Shown: piece by piece, positions 13,324 to 26,596 of the stretch
How the letters are laid out: every line of letters begins with the position of its first letter
Position numbering within the stretch: the stretch's first letter is position 1
From: Rhizophagus clarus
Lineage: Eukaryota > Glomeromycota > Glomeromycetes > Glomerales > Glomeraceae
Direction of reading: 5' to 3'
Assembly: GCA_015698045.1 (NCBI GenBank)
Contig: BLAL01000304.1
Coordinates: 496,001 to 560,000 of the forward strand
Length of the DNA: 64,000 nt
Program-made: the position numbers and the translations under genes
Notes under the pieces: generated by a model
What the model saw: only the letters and a program-made list of their open reading frames with translations
Told to the model about the DNA's origin: nothing
Databases searched by the model: none

Positions 13324-14371
13324 CTACCTGCTACTTGTTATTTATGTCAAGTTTGTTTGATTTGTAACAAGAATCTTGCTTTTGATATGTGTAAATGTGA
13401 TGCAATTGAGAAACCCAAGAATAAGCAAAAAAAAAAGAGAATACTATAGTAGAATTTATAATTTAAAAGATAATGAAAAACTTGTACAATTACAAATTGA
13501 TAAATTACAGGAATGTGATAAATATTTTGGATATTGTTCTGATGATTTTGATACCTATTTTCATTTTTCTTTATGTACAAAGTGTCACAATAATTTGCAA
13601 GGTTAAAGAGAAATAGTACATAAAAAAACAAATACGTGAATTAAATTTAGATCTATATGATTCTATAACTACTACACTTCTAGCTTCATCACATTCAACT
13701 TCTCCAATAATAATTTCTCCGTCAACTTCTCCTATTCACGCTTCTTTTACTGAAGATTCAATGTATTCAAGCAGCGATTATGATTGTAATATTACAGAAT
13801 TAAATTTTAATTTTATTATAAGGCCTTGTAATGAAAAAGCAAGACCAAATCTTTTAAAATTTTTACATTTACAGAATTTGAAGATGAAATTTTAGAATTG
13901 GTACAAGACCAATTTAATCCTTCTGTAAAAAAGATGATTATATTACCATCTATAAAAGTTCAATACATGGATGGGAACACAATTAACAAATGAAAAGTGT
14001 TGGAAAAAATTTTATTGGATTATCAAAAAATTTTATCCAGCAAAAAGGAATTATTTATTATTACAGAAATTAAGGAAAAGAGAAATAAAAGAATGAAAAG
14101 GTAAAGTAATATAACCTATTAATATAAATTTGTTGTTTAGTATTTTTATATTTATATTTTTAAATTTTTATTTGAACCAGTGATGCAGATTTTTAAACTA
14201 GTCAATTTTCCGATCAAAGAAAGTGCCAAAATCATCTTGTAATGTGGTTCCTAAAGAGAGTAATATTGATGAAGGATGGTTTTGTCAAGAACATTCTAGG
14301 ACTTGTTTTATTGATACAACAAGACACATTCAATTGACCCCTCATCATCTTACTAGCTGGACTAATGCAAT
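13324..14371 (+). pseudogene. Decayed gene of unknown family with cysteine-rich start
   Basis: Coding-like stretches in changing frames. First a Cys-rich piece (CYLCQVCLICNKNLAF, then CKCDAIEKPK). It shifts frame at a run of ten A (13427-13436) into KREYYSRIYNL and CDKYFGYCSDDFDTYFHF, followed by CTKCHNN. Next comes a Ser/Thr/Pro-rich part (13636-13860), then TEFEDEILELVQDQFNPSV, NEKCWKKFYWIIKKFYPA and finally GWFCQEHSRTCFIDTTRH up to a donor-like GTAAGT at 14372. The order looks like one protein, but there are at least three frame breaks and stops. The Cys pairs suggest a metal-binding start. I do not recognise the function. The frame breaks at A-runs leave an assembly-error explanation open. 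Confidence 0.5.
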
Positions 14372-16092
14372 TGTAAGTTTAAAATTTTATTCGTGATCGC
14401 ATTTAAATTCAATTGTATAATTAAAATTAATTATTTTTAATAAACTAGAGCACTTTAGTACAGTTAGTGAGCTTTATTTTATATTAACAGAATAAAAATC
14501 TGCATGAATTTCTTTTAAAAGTTTAAATAATTAAAAATTTTTTTTTGGTAATTATTGTTCAGAAAATGATTTTTTACAAATAGTTGTTACAGTAAATATT
14601 TTTAATTATTGTTTAAAGAGAAAAATTCATGCAAATTCCTTCAGTTATGCTTGAATTAATTAATTTAATTTATTATATTTATATTTATTTTTATTTTTAT
14701 GTTTATTAATAGAACATTAAAAATTTATGCTTAATGCATGAGTAGTTACATTTACATTGTTGAATCGGCACTATATTTATAATACAGTCCGAAATTGGGG
14801 ATTTTCGTTTTCACCTTTTTATTTGTGTAACAAAAAATGGCGACCAGAACATTCTATTTGTAAGATTAAATGGCAAACCAAAATTTTTACATATAAAGAT
14901 AATATATTTCTCCCCTAAGGAAGGAGAATTGGATGCAGAAAGAAGAAGGAATTCTGTGAAAGCGGTAAATAATCAATTTTTTTCTACTTTATTAAAGATT
15001 TATGAAAATTAAATAAACTTGTTTAAAAAGGTACGCGGGACGAAGATATCGTGTGACGAAATTTTTTTTATAAAATTTCTTATTAAAAAAACTAATTTAA
15101 TACTCTAAACTCAGTCTAAGTCATTTTATAAACATAAAAAATATTAAAATTAGAGTTATGTTTTTTATCGCACCATGATATGTCGCATGGGTCGCGCCAC
15201 AGAATTAATTTTATTGTTGGAAATTGTGCGGAGCGTTCGTCTTGATTATTTTTTTCTTAGAGACGACTTTCTTAATTTTCAAAATCGTTAACATGGCTTT
15301 GAAATCTTCAAAATCGTAAATAAAAGGGGGTCTTTTTTCTTATTTGGGGAATACTACTAAAGATTCCGTCGTCTTTTCTTTCTTTTTTTACACAAATTAT
15401 AAATTAAATGAGATAAGGAGGAAGTTCATTCGGTTTTAATATTGTTTTATTAAAAGAATCTGATTGTCAAAGTAACTGCATACACAAAAAATATGATCAT
15501 CATACGAAAAAAATCAACAAAGATACTATGATTTAAAACCATAATAAGGAAATGACCAAGGGTGGTTAAATTCAGTTTTAATAAATGATGATGATTAAGT
15601 TCTGATTAACCAAGGATTATATAACCAAGGGCGGACCAAGAATTGTCCAAGCCATTTTATTGAAAAAAGAAGGCAAGAGAATGTTGATAATGTTCTAATC
15701 AATCAAAAAAATAAAAAATATTCTTACGATTTTGAAATCCAAGCGCTCCTCATTCCTCAAGCCCAAACTCAGAAAAAAAGTCAGAAGACGCTTTGTTCAA
15801 ACAGAAGTAGATGGAGGATCAGGTTGTGAAATAGTATTAGAAGTAGCATGGCTATGCCTATGCGTAGTACATTAGAGTTTAGGAGAATGATCCAGTGGAG
15901 GACTGGGAGGTGGGTGAATACGTTATAAGAAATATCAGGTAATAATAAAATAGTCCGATTTTAGAGAAAATGACGAACGTACAATCAGCATTAGCATGAA
16001 TAGCAGTAGCGTCTTTAGTAGAATCTAAAATAGAATCAATATTGGTAACTATGATAGTGTTGATTTGTAAATTTTATTTGTTTTATTATCAG
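14372..16092. other. Gene-free stretch with a dispersed repeat
   Basis: No supported gene. It includes a repeat shared with 40669-40740 (see 15161-15240) and a possible further scrap of the upstream decayed gene near 14820-14960. Confidence 0.4.
15161..15240 (+). repeat. Dispersed repeat, copy 1
   Basis: TTTTTTATCGCACC, then GATATGTCGCATGGGTC, then AATTTTATTG and GGAAA match 40669-40740 in the same order and orientation with scattered changes. Weaker similarity (TGGACTTTGAAAT-like and TTTTATTTGGG motifs) continues about 200 bp further in both. Type of element unknown. Confidence 0.6.
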
Positions 16093-16832
16093 GCAAATTC
16101 ACACCTTCAGATTTATCTTTGGGATATTATTCAATGTTTTGGAATAACTCAAGATCCAAATACTAAAAACTATATGATGGTTTTATATTATTGTAAAGAT
16201 GGAAATTTAAGAAATAATTACTGAAATGATCCTGAAAATGATATGAAATTGTATCACTTGTTAAGAATTGCAAATGGATTGTTAGACATCCATAATGCTT
16301 AAAGACTTTCATTTAGGTAATATATTATATGATGGGTCTACATATATAAGTGATTTAGGAATGTGCCAGTCAGCAAATGATGAAATGCAACCAATTAAAA
16401 ATGAAGGAGTTTATGGTGTATTACCTTATATTGCACCTGAGGTGTTACGTGGATATCAATATACAAAAGCAGCCGATATATACTCATTTGGAATAATGAT
16501 GAATGAGTATTGTATATCACCCTCAAGCCATCTATACCAGTAGACTTTTAAATTTTAAAAATCTTCCGGAACCAGAAAATTCTTCAGATTTATCAACATA
16601 TCAACTTAATTCAGGTGAATGCTTGATTTAACTATAATATATATATTTACATTATGTACTTATAGTTATATTGATTTTCTAATGATAGATATTGTTTCAT
16701 CAGTATCAACAAATCCAAGTAAGTATAACTAACTATTAACGAGTGTCGTAATTATATGTTTATATTTATATTTAACATAATAGTTTTTAATTTGTAGTTT
16801 CAGAATGTTTTGACTGTAAAATTAATGAATAA
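16093..16832 (+). pseudogene. Kinase relic: C-lobe fragment with family tail
   Basis: After an acceptor (CAG at 16090-16092) the sequence reads the beta4-beta5 segment (CFGITQDPNTKNYMMVL) and a hinge, then hits stops. It recovers as KDFHLGNILYDG, ISDLGMCQSA, YGVLPYIAPEVLRG and AADIYSFGIMM. It then jumps directly to the C-terminal tail HPQAIYTSRLLNFKNL in another frame, so most of the C-lobe after the alphaF region is deleted. Two tail introns can still be traced, ending in CFDCKINE and a stop at 16832. This is a copy of the same kinase family as its neighbours, inactive by stops, frameshift and deletion. Confidence 0.8.
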
Positions 16833-18201
16833 GGCAACACATATATTTGTAATTGTTCATAATTTTAATCAATAATAGACTAGAATAATACTAAATAAAA
16901 TAATAGAGCGAATCATTAATAATTTTTTAACCATTATCTAACACGAAATATTTTCAATGGTTTCAATAAACAATAAATAAACATTTTAAACGCAATGACT
17001 TACTATTAGTTTTATATTTTTGAACTATTGTATTATTTTATTTATTTACGAAACTATATAAGTAAACTAGATTCGATTTACATTCAATGAAAAGATGTAT
17101 TTCTTGTACTTGGAGGATTTGTCACGCCACTGTCTGACTGTCATCCCGCGGCGCATGACCTTATATTTGCATATTTGTATAACATCCGTGTGATATTAAC
17201 ATAAACTAATGATGATATAAGTTGCATTTTACCTTATTAATTAATTTACATCAAAAGTTTAAATGATTTTGTACTACATTTAAATTTTTAGTTGATATTT
17301 TTTATTGGGTAAAGTCTATCTCATCTTAAAAGGAATTTTAATAACTCAAGATCTAAATACCAAAAGTTACACATAACTAAACTTATTGTAATCCTAAGAG
17401 GAGTCTATATAATTTTTAGCTACTGCATGCATAATTATTCGGTAGGTCTAAATCGTGTGAATTCTAACTATGCAACTTTTTATCAACTATAATGCAAGCT
17501 TTAAATCAGTAATAATAATAATGGCGGTTAAGGAATTATATATAATTTCTTATTAATAGGACTTTTATTTTCATGGAGACAAGGTAATTTTGCATAATAT
17601 CCAATTCTTAAAGAAACGTTCTAATAAAAATTTAAATTTATTATTATTGAATTATATAAACTGATTTATTAATTAATAGACTTTCAATAATTAATTTTCT
17701 TCATTGCTATGAAGCTGGCTTGATTTTTAGGACATTGTAATAATGTCATTTAATTATAGTCGGAGACTCGGAGTATATACGATTGCTTAAACAATTTACT
17801 GGATTAAGCTTCAAATTGAATTATTAGTATAGTCTGTCATTTAGAAGTATTTTATTATAATTTTATTCATCAGACATGAATTGTACTTTAAGGTTACTAA
17901 AACTGGATAAATAGTTTTATTAAGACAAATTAAAATTATTGCTCAATTACAAACTGATTTCATTTATGTAAAAATTACTCTATAAGATATATTGAGTTAA
18001 TCAGTGTTGAGCAAAAACTAAATTTATATTGTTAAATGTACCCTCAATAACCCACTAACATTTTTACTTATACAATTGAGTTGAATCTTCCACTCTTAAC
18101 ATAATAATTCTCCCTTTCAATTAATAACGGAAATAAAATTATGATTTAAAGTAATAATTTAAAATAAATGACACTAAACTATATCATTTATTATAACTTG
18201 T
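16833..18201. other. Spacer with a very decayed kinase scrap
   Basis: No intact gene. It contains the kinase scrap at 17331-17602 listed separately and the presumed 3' flank of gene B (minus strand). Confidence 0.4.
17331..17602 (+). pseudogene. Heavily decayed kinase fragment
   Basis: GILITQDLNTKSYT matches the GITQDPNTKNYM strand of the local kinases, and about 230 bp later DFYFHGDKVILHN resembles the DFHSGNILHN catalytic loop. Stops and frame changes separate the two. The order and spacing fit an old kinase relic, but the evidence is short. Confidence 0.4.
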
Positions 18202-21200
18202 TCAATCAATGATTGCACAGTCTAAACATGCAGAATTAAGATCTTTGGTAAATGGATTAAGTAATCGAGATGTGTAAATTGCCTGTGAATGAGTGATAGG
18301 TTGGTTATTTTCAATAGATCCTTTCGATTCCTTAAATTGTTCTCCCTTTCCTACAATAACATTATTATGAAAGGATGAGATTAATTTATCTATTTCTATC
18401 ACGTTTGGTCTATTTATTGGATTCGGATCCCAACAATTTTTCATCAAGTCGATATAACATTTTGGTACTTCGAACTCATCGATTTCGGGTCTAATTCCTT
18501 TATTTGCTATATCTAATGCTAAAAGTTTATCATGAGCACGATTGGCAAAAGGTTGTTTTCCTGTTGCTACAAAATACATAATCATACCAAAACTATATAT
18601 ATCTGCTGCTTGAGTATAAAGATTTCCTCTTAATATTTCAGGAGCTACATAAGGCATAACTCCATATATTTTCGTTACATCCGTGTTGCCAATTTCTCCA
18701 CATAATCCCATATCTGAAATAGATGATACATCATTACCAAAATTACTGGTCATTAATAAAATATTTCCTGTATGAAGATCACGATGTACTAATCCTTTTT
18801 GATGAATTTCTTTAAGACCGTTTACAATATTTTGCAATATATTGAATTTGCGTAACCAATAAAAATTTTCATAATTTTTATTTATCCAATTATTAAAGTT
18901 TCCACTCTCTGCATATTCAAGAACTATAATATAATCATTTGTATATGAATTTTGAGATATTCCATATGTTCTAAGTATATGACGACTATAAGTGTCTGTT
19001 GAATATTTTTTGATCTATAAAACGTAAAAAATTAATTAATTTGCAGAGTAAAACCAATTAATGCATAGAAAAATTTCAAATTATTATACCTCATTAAGAA
19101 ATTCATTAGTTAGATTTTGTGAAATATTCAGACATTTTAAAGCAACTTTTTTATATGATTCTCTTATATATTCCATTTTACCAGAATCATAAGATAATGG
19201 ACCGTTTTTCCATATTGCTGAATATATTATTGAAAAACCACCTTCATCTATTTTTTCAATATTATTAAACTGATCGTATGGTATCCATTCAAATACTATT
19301 GTACCTGGGTTATGAATTCTTAATTGCATTTCTTGAATTAGATCATCGATTTTTTTATTTCCATTTAAGCTAATAAATTTTTCTATATGGCAAAATTTAC
19401 ACCATTCATATGTTATATAATGTTTACCACATATTATACACCGTTTATTATGAAAAACTATTATGTAATTATCCGTATTTGGGTCTTGAGATATTCCATA
19501 TATTTCAAGAACATTAATTTTGAATTTATCAAATTTGTTTGTTATTTCTTTAACCTATTAAAATAAACAAATATTACTATTCATAATATAATAAAGATGA
19601 ATTAATTTATTGTAAAAAAATTTCATACCTTATTGAGAAATTCAAATTTCGAATTGTCCAAAAATTTCAAGATGACTATTTCATTTGAAATTCTTGTATA
19701 TTCCCTTTTATCAACATCATAATGTAATGGTCCAACCTTCCATTTTGCTAAATATACTGTAGACAAATCATCTTTACCTATTTCTTCAACTATTTCAAAC
19801 TGATCATATGGTATCCATTCAGCTATTATATTATTATAATTATTGATTTTTAATTGCAACTCTTGAATGTAATTATCAACTTCTTTATTTCCACTAGCCT
19901 GATTTGTAAATTTTTCTTTTAAATTATTTATTTGACATTGCTTACACCATTCGAACTGAACATTTGTGTAAATGTTGTCACATATTCCACAGCATGCTTC
20001 GTATTCTTTATGTTGAATTAATATATAATTATCTGTATCTGGGTCTTGAGATATCCCAAAAGCTTTAGTAGGGTACTCCATTAAATACATTTTAACCTGT
20101 AAAAAAAAAATTATTACTATAAAAAAAATATTAAATTGAGTTTATAAAATAAATTCTTATACCTTATACAAAAATTCATCAATCAATTGTATGTTATGAA
20201 AAATTTTTAAAGAAACTTTGCTATTTAATGAGTATCTTTCATATTCGTTTGTATTTTTATTATAAATTAATGGGCCATCTTTCCATTTTGCTGAATATAC
20301 TGTAGCAAAATCGTGCTTTCCTATCTTTTTAATGTCATCAAATTGACTGTATGATATCCATTCAAATATCAAATCGTTATGCTGATTAATATTTGATTGT
20401 AATACTTGAATGAAATTATCGATTGTTTTATTTCCACTAGTCCAATTTGTAAAATTTTCTTTCAAATAATTTATTTGACATGGTTTACACCATTTATATA
20501 GTTTATCTGTATATATTTCACTACAATTTTTACAAAAATATGAATAATATGTGCACAAATATTCTTCATTAAAAATCATAATATAGCTTTTTATGTGTGG
20601 ATCTTCGAATAGTCCACATATTTCAACAATAGGACAAATAATTTCAAATCGGTATGAACTGTCTCCTGAATAATGTTGCCTTGAATAACGTCGACTTGGA
20701 CTAAAATTTTTCGTTTCTTTAATCTATTAATTACAAACAAAAATATTATCATATATAATGTATTAATTAATTGAAATTTGTAATAATCGAATACCTTATT
20801 AATCACACCTTTAATTTTTAGAGTGAATTCATGCCCATTTAGTTTTGCATTATAATTTAATGATCCATCTTTCCACATTACTGTATGTAATAAGTTATTT
20901 TTCCCTATCAATTTATTGTTATTAAATTGATCATATGATATCCATCTAAATGTCATATCATCGTTTTTTAATTGCATTCCTTGAGTTAAATCATTGACTT
21001 TTTCATTTCTACTAATCAAATTTGCAAAATTATTTTTTATATAATTCATTTGACATGATTTACACCATTTATACTGTATATTTGTATATAGTTCACCACA
21101 ATTTTTACAATGATATATACAAAAATAATTTTCATTAAAAATTATGGTATAATACTTTGAATCGGGATTTTGTGATATACCATATATTTTTAGAAAATTG

Positions 21201-23259
21201 TAATCAAAACTCCGTACTAAATACTTATTGACCTGTTAAATAAATACAGAAAAAAAAATTATTATATATAATGAAAAGCATTGGTTAAATTACTAATAAA
21301 TTATACCTCATTGATAACATCTTGCATATTATATAAATATTTTAAAATGATTGCTCTATTTGGATACTTTTCATATTTGTTTGTAAATATATCTATATCA
21401 TAATTTAATGAATCATCCTTCCATATTGCTGAATATAAATTTTCCCCCATTTTATTAACATTATCAAAATTATTGTGTGGTATATATTCAAATAAAATAT
21501 CATTGTTATTTAAATGCATTATTTCTTGGACTAAATTTTCAATAGTTGTATTTCTATCAATTTGACAAATTTCTTTATGTTTAAGATTTTGAAGAACTAT
21601 GATATATTTTTTTGAGTATGGATGTTGGGATATTCCATATATATTAACATTATCATAAAATACGCTATTTATTCGATATTCTTTATGAACCTATTAAAAA
21701 AAAAAAAAAATTATTATAAAGTACAAATTAAAATATTAAATTTATAGAAAATAATTTATACCTTATCTAAAAATTCATAAATATCTCGCATATTATGAAA
21801 GTATTTTAGAAAAACCACTTTTACTTCATTTGGATTTCTCTCATATTTCTTTATATCTTCATTATATTCTAATGGGCCATCCTTCCATTCTGCTAAGTAA
21901 AATGTTGCAAACATATTTTTTCCTATTTTTTTAATATTATTAAACTGATTGTATGGTATCCATTCAAGTATTATATTAGTTGACCTTGTAATATTTAGTC
22001 GCATTCTTCGAATAAATCTATCAATTTGATTATTTCCACTGGCCCAGCTCGTGAAGCTTTCTTCTAAATAAATCATTTGACATAATTTACACCATTTTTC
22101 TATATACTTATTGCACATTGTACAATACTGATTTTTTAAAACTAAAATATAATTTTTTGTATCTGGATCTTGAGATATTCCATATATTATTTCGTTGGTA
22201 TCATTTAGGCATTTATTGACCTATAAAATACAAAAAATTAATTCATTATTACATACCAAAATATTAAATTTTAAAAGTTTCATACCTCAATTAGAAATTC
22301 ATTTGTATCTTGTGTGATGTATTTTAAATTAATTTCTTTATTTGGATTCCTTTTAAACTTATTTTCTTCATAATCGACATACACTAATGGACCATCTTTC
22401 CATATTGCTGAACGTATTTTAACATCATCTCTGTTTATTTCTTTAATATTATTTAATTGATCATATGGTATCCATTCAAATACCGGATTAGATGGATAAT
22501 TAAGTAATCGCCTTTTTTGAATGAATTTATCAATTTTTTCATTTCTACTAGTCCAGCTTCTAAAATTTTCTTCCAAATAATTTACTTCACACAGTTCACA
22601 CCGTTTATACCGTATAAACGTACCTTCTTTGCCACAATTATTACAGTGATATTTCCAAAAATATTCATCATTAAAAATCATGATATAATTATTGTTATCT
22701 GGATTTTGAGATATTCCATACATTTTATCGTCACCAGATTTTTCTATTTGGTATATTACGATCTATTAATATTAAAATAAAAAAATTAATTTATTATTAC
22801 ATACTACATAAAATATTAGAATTTTTAGAAAATTTCATAACAATTTTATACCTCATACAATAATGGCGTGTAACCGAAGGATAATTTCAATATAATTGTT
22901 TTATTAGGATTTCTTTCACATATCTTTGTATCTGTATTATATTCGAGTGGACCATTTATCCATTTTGCTGAATATGATATATAGGAGTCATTTTTTTTTA
23001 TTTCTTTAATATCGATAAACTGGTTGAACGGTATCCATTCAAGTACTGTATCAGTTGAGTCATTAATGCTTAATTGCTCTTTTTGAATAAAATTATCAAT
23101 CTCAGTATCTCCACTGGACCAGTTTATAAAATTTTCATTTAAATAAATCAAATAATTTATCCGACATAGTTCGCACCATTTAAATTCATTTCTTGTATTT
23201 ATTTTGCCACACTTTTCACAAAGTTTACCGAAATAATTAATTTTATCAGTAAAATCCAT
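18202..23259 (-). CDS. Kinase gene B: eight N-lobe exons and a C-lobe exon, all open
   Basis: Minus-strand gene with nine exons, each a multiple of three: 23259-22852 (ATG), 22762-22286, 22220-21762, 21690-21307, 21232-20795, 20723-20163, 20096-19629, 19554-19090, 19014-18202. Predicted product is about 1490 residues. Introns are 65-95 bp with GTAT/GTAC donors and TAATAG or ACAG acceptors, all phase 0. Exons carry zinc ribbon (for example CNKYIEKWCKLC), FEWIPYDQF and a degenerate N-lobe. Exon 4 has lost its ribbon, exon 6 has a longer insert before beta4, and exon 8 has the best glycine loop (DEGGFSII). The final exon has the canonical HRDLH (18786-18778), DMG, APE and the SQAIYTSRLLNPF / CLDCAIID tail. 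It is the only array gene here with HRD rather than HCD. It may be an active kinase; substrate unknown. Assignment to one gene is inferred from the matching splice phases. Confidence 0.88.
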
Positions 23260-24033
23260 TATTAATAATTTAACTGTTAATAAATTGAGAATTATTTATG
23301 TTATAACGATAAGAAAAAAAAAAAAAAAAGAACTTGTAAATGACGCTTAGGATACATAGAAAAAAAATGCCGATCACTGTTACTTGTTTATATAAATATC
23401 GTCTGCTGATCTTGTGTAAATGTTGGCGTTTTTTCTTCGAAGTTCGAACTGTCAATCCTATTTGTCACACCATTAGCCATCACGGGATAAGTTTCAACGG
23501 TCACGTGGGGTGACGTTTGAGATTAATGTTCAGAAGCGGGGTTCTGTTTCTTAACAACAATTTGATATTAATTTCATTATTCATGCTATTATTTCTTCTG
23601 CTAGATAATTCGGTTTTCAACTTGGGGACTCTAGGCTGTTCTATGTGTTTCAAATTTCACCAAATACTTCGAAACTCACGTTCAATACTAACACTGCTTT
23701 TTTTACCTTCTTCAACACGCTCAGCATTCTTACCGCTTTTTAACTTGCTTGCCCACCGTTAGAATCTATAATACGGACTCACAAAATTGCATTCATATTT
23801 TCAATTATTTTATTCATCAACAAAATTTCAGCATTCGTCAACAACACAAAATCAATTCTTATTCCATATGGAAACTTAATATTCTTGTCAATCAAAAACT
23901 CCACCCCTCACGGTCTCGTTACACAAAGTTAAAGCACACAATAATGGCGAATACAATGATCAAGGTTAAGCTAGCCAAATTGGGTGTTACGTTAGGGTGT
24001 GCGATCAACTAATTAAATAATTACGATAAGTAA

Positions 24034-24128
24034 TTGTTATTGGTCATGTTTGGATGATAACTGACTTATCAGGTGGCCAAAGACCACCTGATCAGTTAAT
24101 ATTTATCAGACATGACTTGACTAATAAC
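24034..24128. repeat. 95 bp imperfect palindrome
   Basis: The centre is ATCAGGTGG, a 7-base loop, CCACCTGAT. Outer parts pair imperfectly: TGTTATTGGTCATGT on the left against the complement of ACATGACTTGACTAATAACA on the right. It looks like a small hairpin-type MITE; no coding content. Confidence 0.7.
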
Positions 24129-26320
24129 ACGTTTATTGGATATGTTTGATGTAAGCAAACTGGGCCTTTTTCGTGTATCTTATTGATTATTTTATAATAA
24201 AGTGATTAAAATTTGTGTATCACTATTTATAAAGTGATCAAAATTTGTAAAAGTGATCAATAACATATGCGGAGAATGTCCAGTGCTTACATAGAACATG
24301 TACAATAATAGTAAATATTGATCCCATTATATTTTCTTAATCCTATTTTATACTGTACAATATGGTATTGGTAGCATTACCACTAAAAATCCAAAATTTT
24401 AAAAGTTCGATAACTTTGTACTTAATTGGCATTTGGAAAATCTAAAAATTTAAATGAACACTAAATATCTTGAAAAACATTGTGACAGTTTCATATTTTT
24501 GAAAGCATTGTTTTGTTTATTTTTGAGACACGATCGATCTTTTTTTGAAAAAACTAAACTGTCACATGAAAGAGACATTGACTTTTATAAAAATTTGGAA
24601 TATAAATAATAGGAAGAGATTGATTTTATGGAAGTACGTAACATATAAATTTAATAAGAAATTTATTATAAGACGGAGTTAATTAGCAATTTAATCAGAA
24701 AAATCTTTAATATTATGGTAACATATATAAACTTACCGCCCATCCCAAGGAATCAAGCGAGTTCAATGGACACTTGTCAATGAAATTACAAATTAGTATT
24801 TGTATCAGTAACACTTGTAACAGTTATACAGAACATTAAACTTTTTTGGAAATTTCTCGAATATTACTATATGTCATTAGTATTCTCACTCATCATATCA
24901 AAGGTATAATGTTACGAAAAAATATCTTAGTAAATTAAGCATGACGCAGTATCGTGCGCGATCAATAACATTGCGTTATTTGATAAATGATGTTTAACAA
25001 TTAAGACCACAATCGCCTCAGCTTACTCCACATTAGAAATTATATTAAACTCTTTCTGACGATCTTTTTTCAGAAGAAAATGTTAATAGAAAAGAGTGCA
25101 AAACTATATTACAAACTTTAAAAAGCTCTTTTTACATTACTTTAAAGAACGTAGACTTAGTGTTAAAGTTCATGGAAGTGTTTGCGAAGTGCTGGAAGAC
25201 GGACCCTTTTTTGAACTGTTTGCGAAAGCATACGAAAAGTTGCTTTATGAAGAACTCTCCTACAAATAACAAGAAAGTACCAATAAGTCTACAAGGCGAT
25301 AAAGAATAGAGCTAAGGGTATTAGCACTGTATTGGCATATAGGACTTTTAAACTTTTAATGTATTTGTCTAGGAGCGCTTCATACAATAACAACGGATAA
25401 TAATCCTGAAAAATTCCTTCGCAAAATGGCGTTATGGCGCAACAGAAGTAGGTTAACATGATACAGAGTCCGATTAAGGAAGATTACATGAAAACCAACA
25501 ATAGTTGAGAAAGATAAGAAGATAAAACTTTAAAGAGGAGTCAGAAAGTCTACAAAAGAAGATAGAAAATTTAATAAGCAAAAATCCCATTCGGCGGGAA
25601 AAAAATGAACGAAAAAAAGAGTCGAGTACCAGGCCATTGATCATAATCCAGAACAAAAGCTAGGGATATTCTGGTCACGATATTCTGATCACGTGGATGG
25701 ATAAGGAATTAAGCTGTATGGGGTTGATTGAACGTCTAAGAATAAGAATAATAAGCTTGCACAAATATTACTCAGTCAAGGCAACCATTAAATTGACTAA
25801 ATTTACGGAAAGGCATTACAGCAATCTTAAATGACCGCATGTATTATTTGAGACGGTATGGAGTCAGAAGCAAATCAATGATCGGAATGCTTGACACTGG
25901 GAAGCAAGAAATTTTGGGCAAGTTATGTTAAAACCGGAGCAGCTTTAATCAAACCCTTGGTTATTGCCTATTTCAAGAATGACATCATGATGATGGCATT
26001 AGATAAAAGCATCATTAATGACAAGGTTCAAACAGGTGGGGAATCTGGCAACAAGGGGATCGGTTTAAACAAGAATGAGGAGGATATAAACAAGGCAACG
26101 AAAAAATCAGTTGGAAGTATAAGAGAAACAGGAAACCGAGACTTCATCTTCTTACGGGTCATCATACGTTAGCAAGTCAGAATATAACAATATAAAACGG
26201 CGAATTCTTTGCCAGACTCAATAAAAATGTTAATAAATGCACTTTAGGACGGTGAATTTGATGAGAAAAGTGATGGGTCCAACTCCACAACAATCGCCCA
26301 ATCATCCACGGAAAATATTA

Positions 26321-26596
26321 GGTCAGTTCAATTCTGATTGTTCAGATTTTTGATCACAAAATCCATTAACCAATCCAAACGTGTTCAAAATCAGAATTGA
26401 GTTGGCTGATCACTGATCGCAAAATTTCCAACAATAACCAATTAACACGTTTTGCTTTTGCTTATTTTTAAATTGTGATCAAAAATTCTACTTTTTGTAG
26501 GTCGGTAAAATCGGGTCACTGATCAAGTTGCACAATTTCAATAAATATCAACCAAAAACCCGATCAAAAATCCGATCAATCAGAATTGAACAGGCC
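26321..26596. mobile_element. MITE with TA flanks and about 35 bp terminal inverted repeats
   Basis: The left end, GGTCAGTTCAATTCTGATTG followed by TTCAGATTTTTGATC, matches the complement of the right end (GGCCTGTTCAATTCTGATTG, ATCGGATTTTTGATC) with a few mismatches. TA lies on both sides (26319-26320 and 26597-26598), as expected for a TA target duplication. The 276 bp interior has no ORF, so the element is non-autonomous. Confidence 0.8.

Noticed and set aside
25891-26172. 93-codon forward ORF
   Set aside because: Its start lies in stop-rich sequence, no recognisable domain is present, and no splice-compatible neighbour exons are seen; too weak to call a gene.
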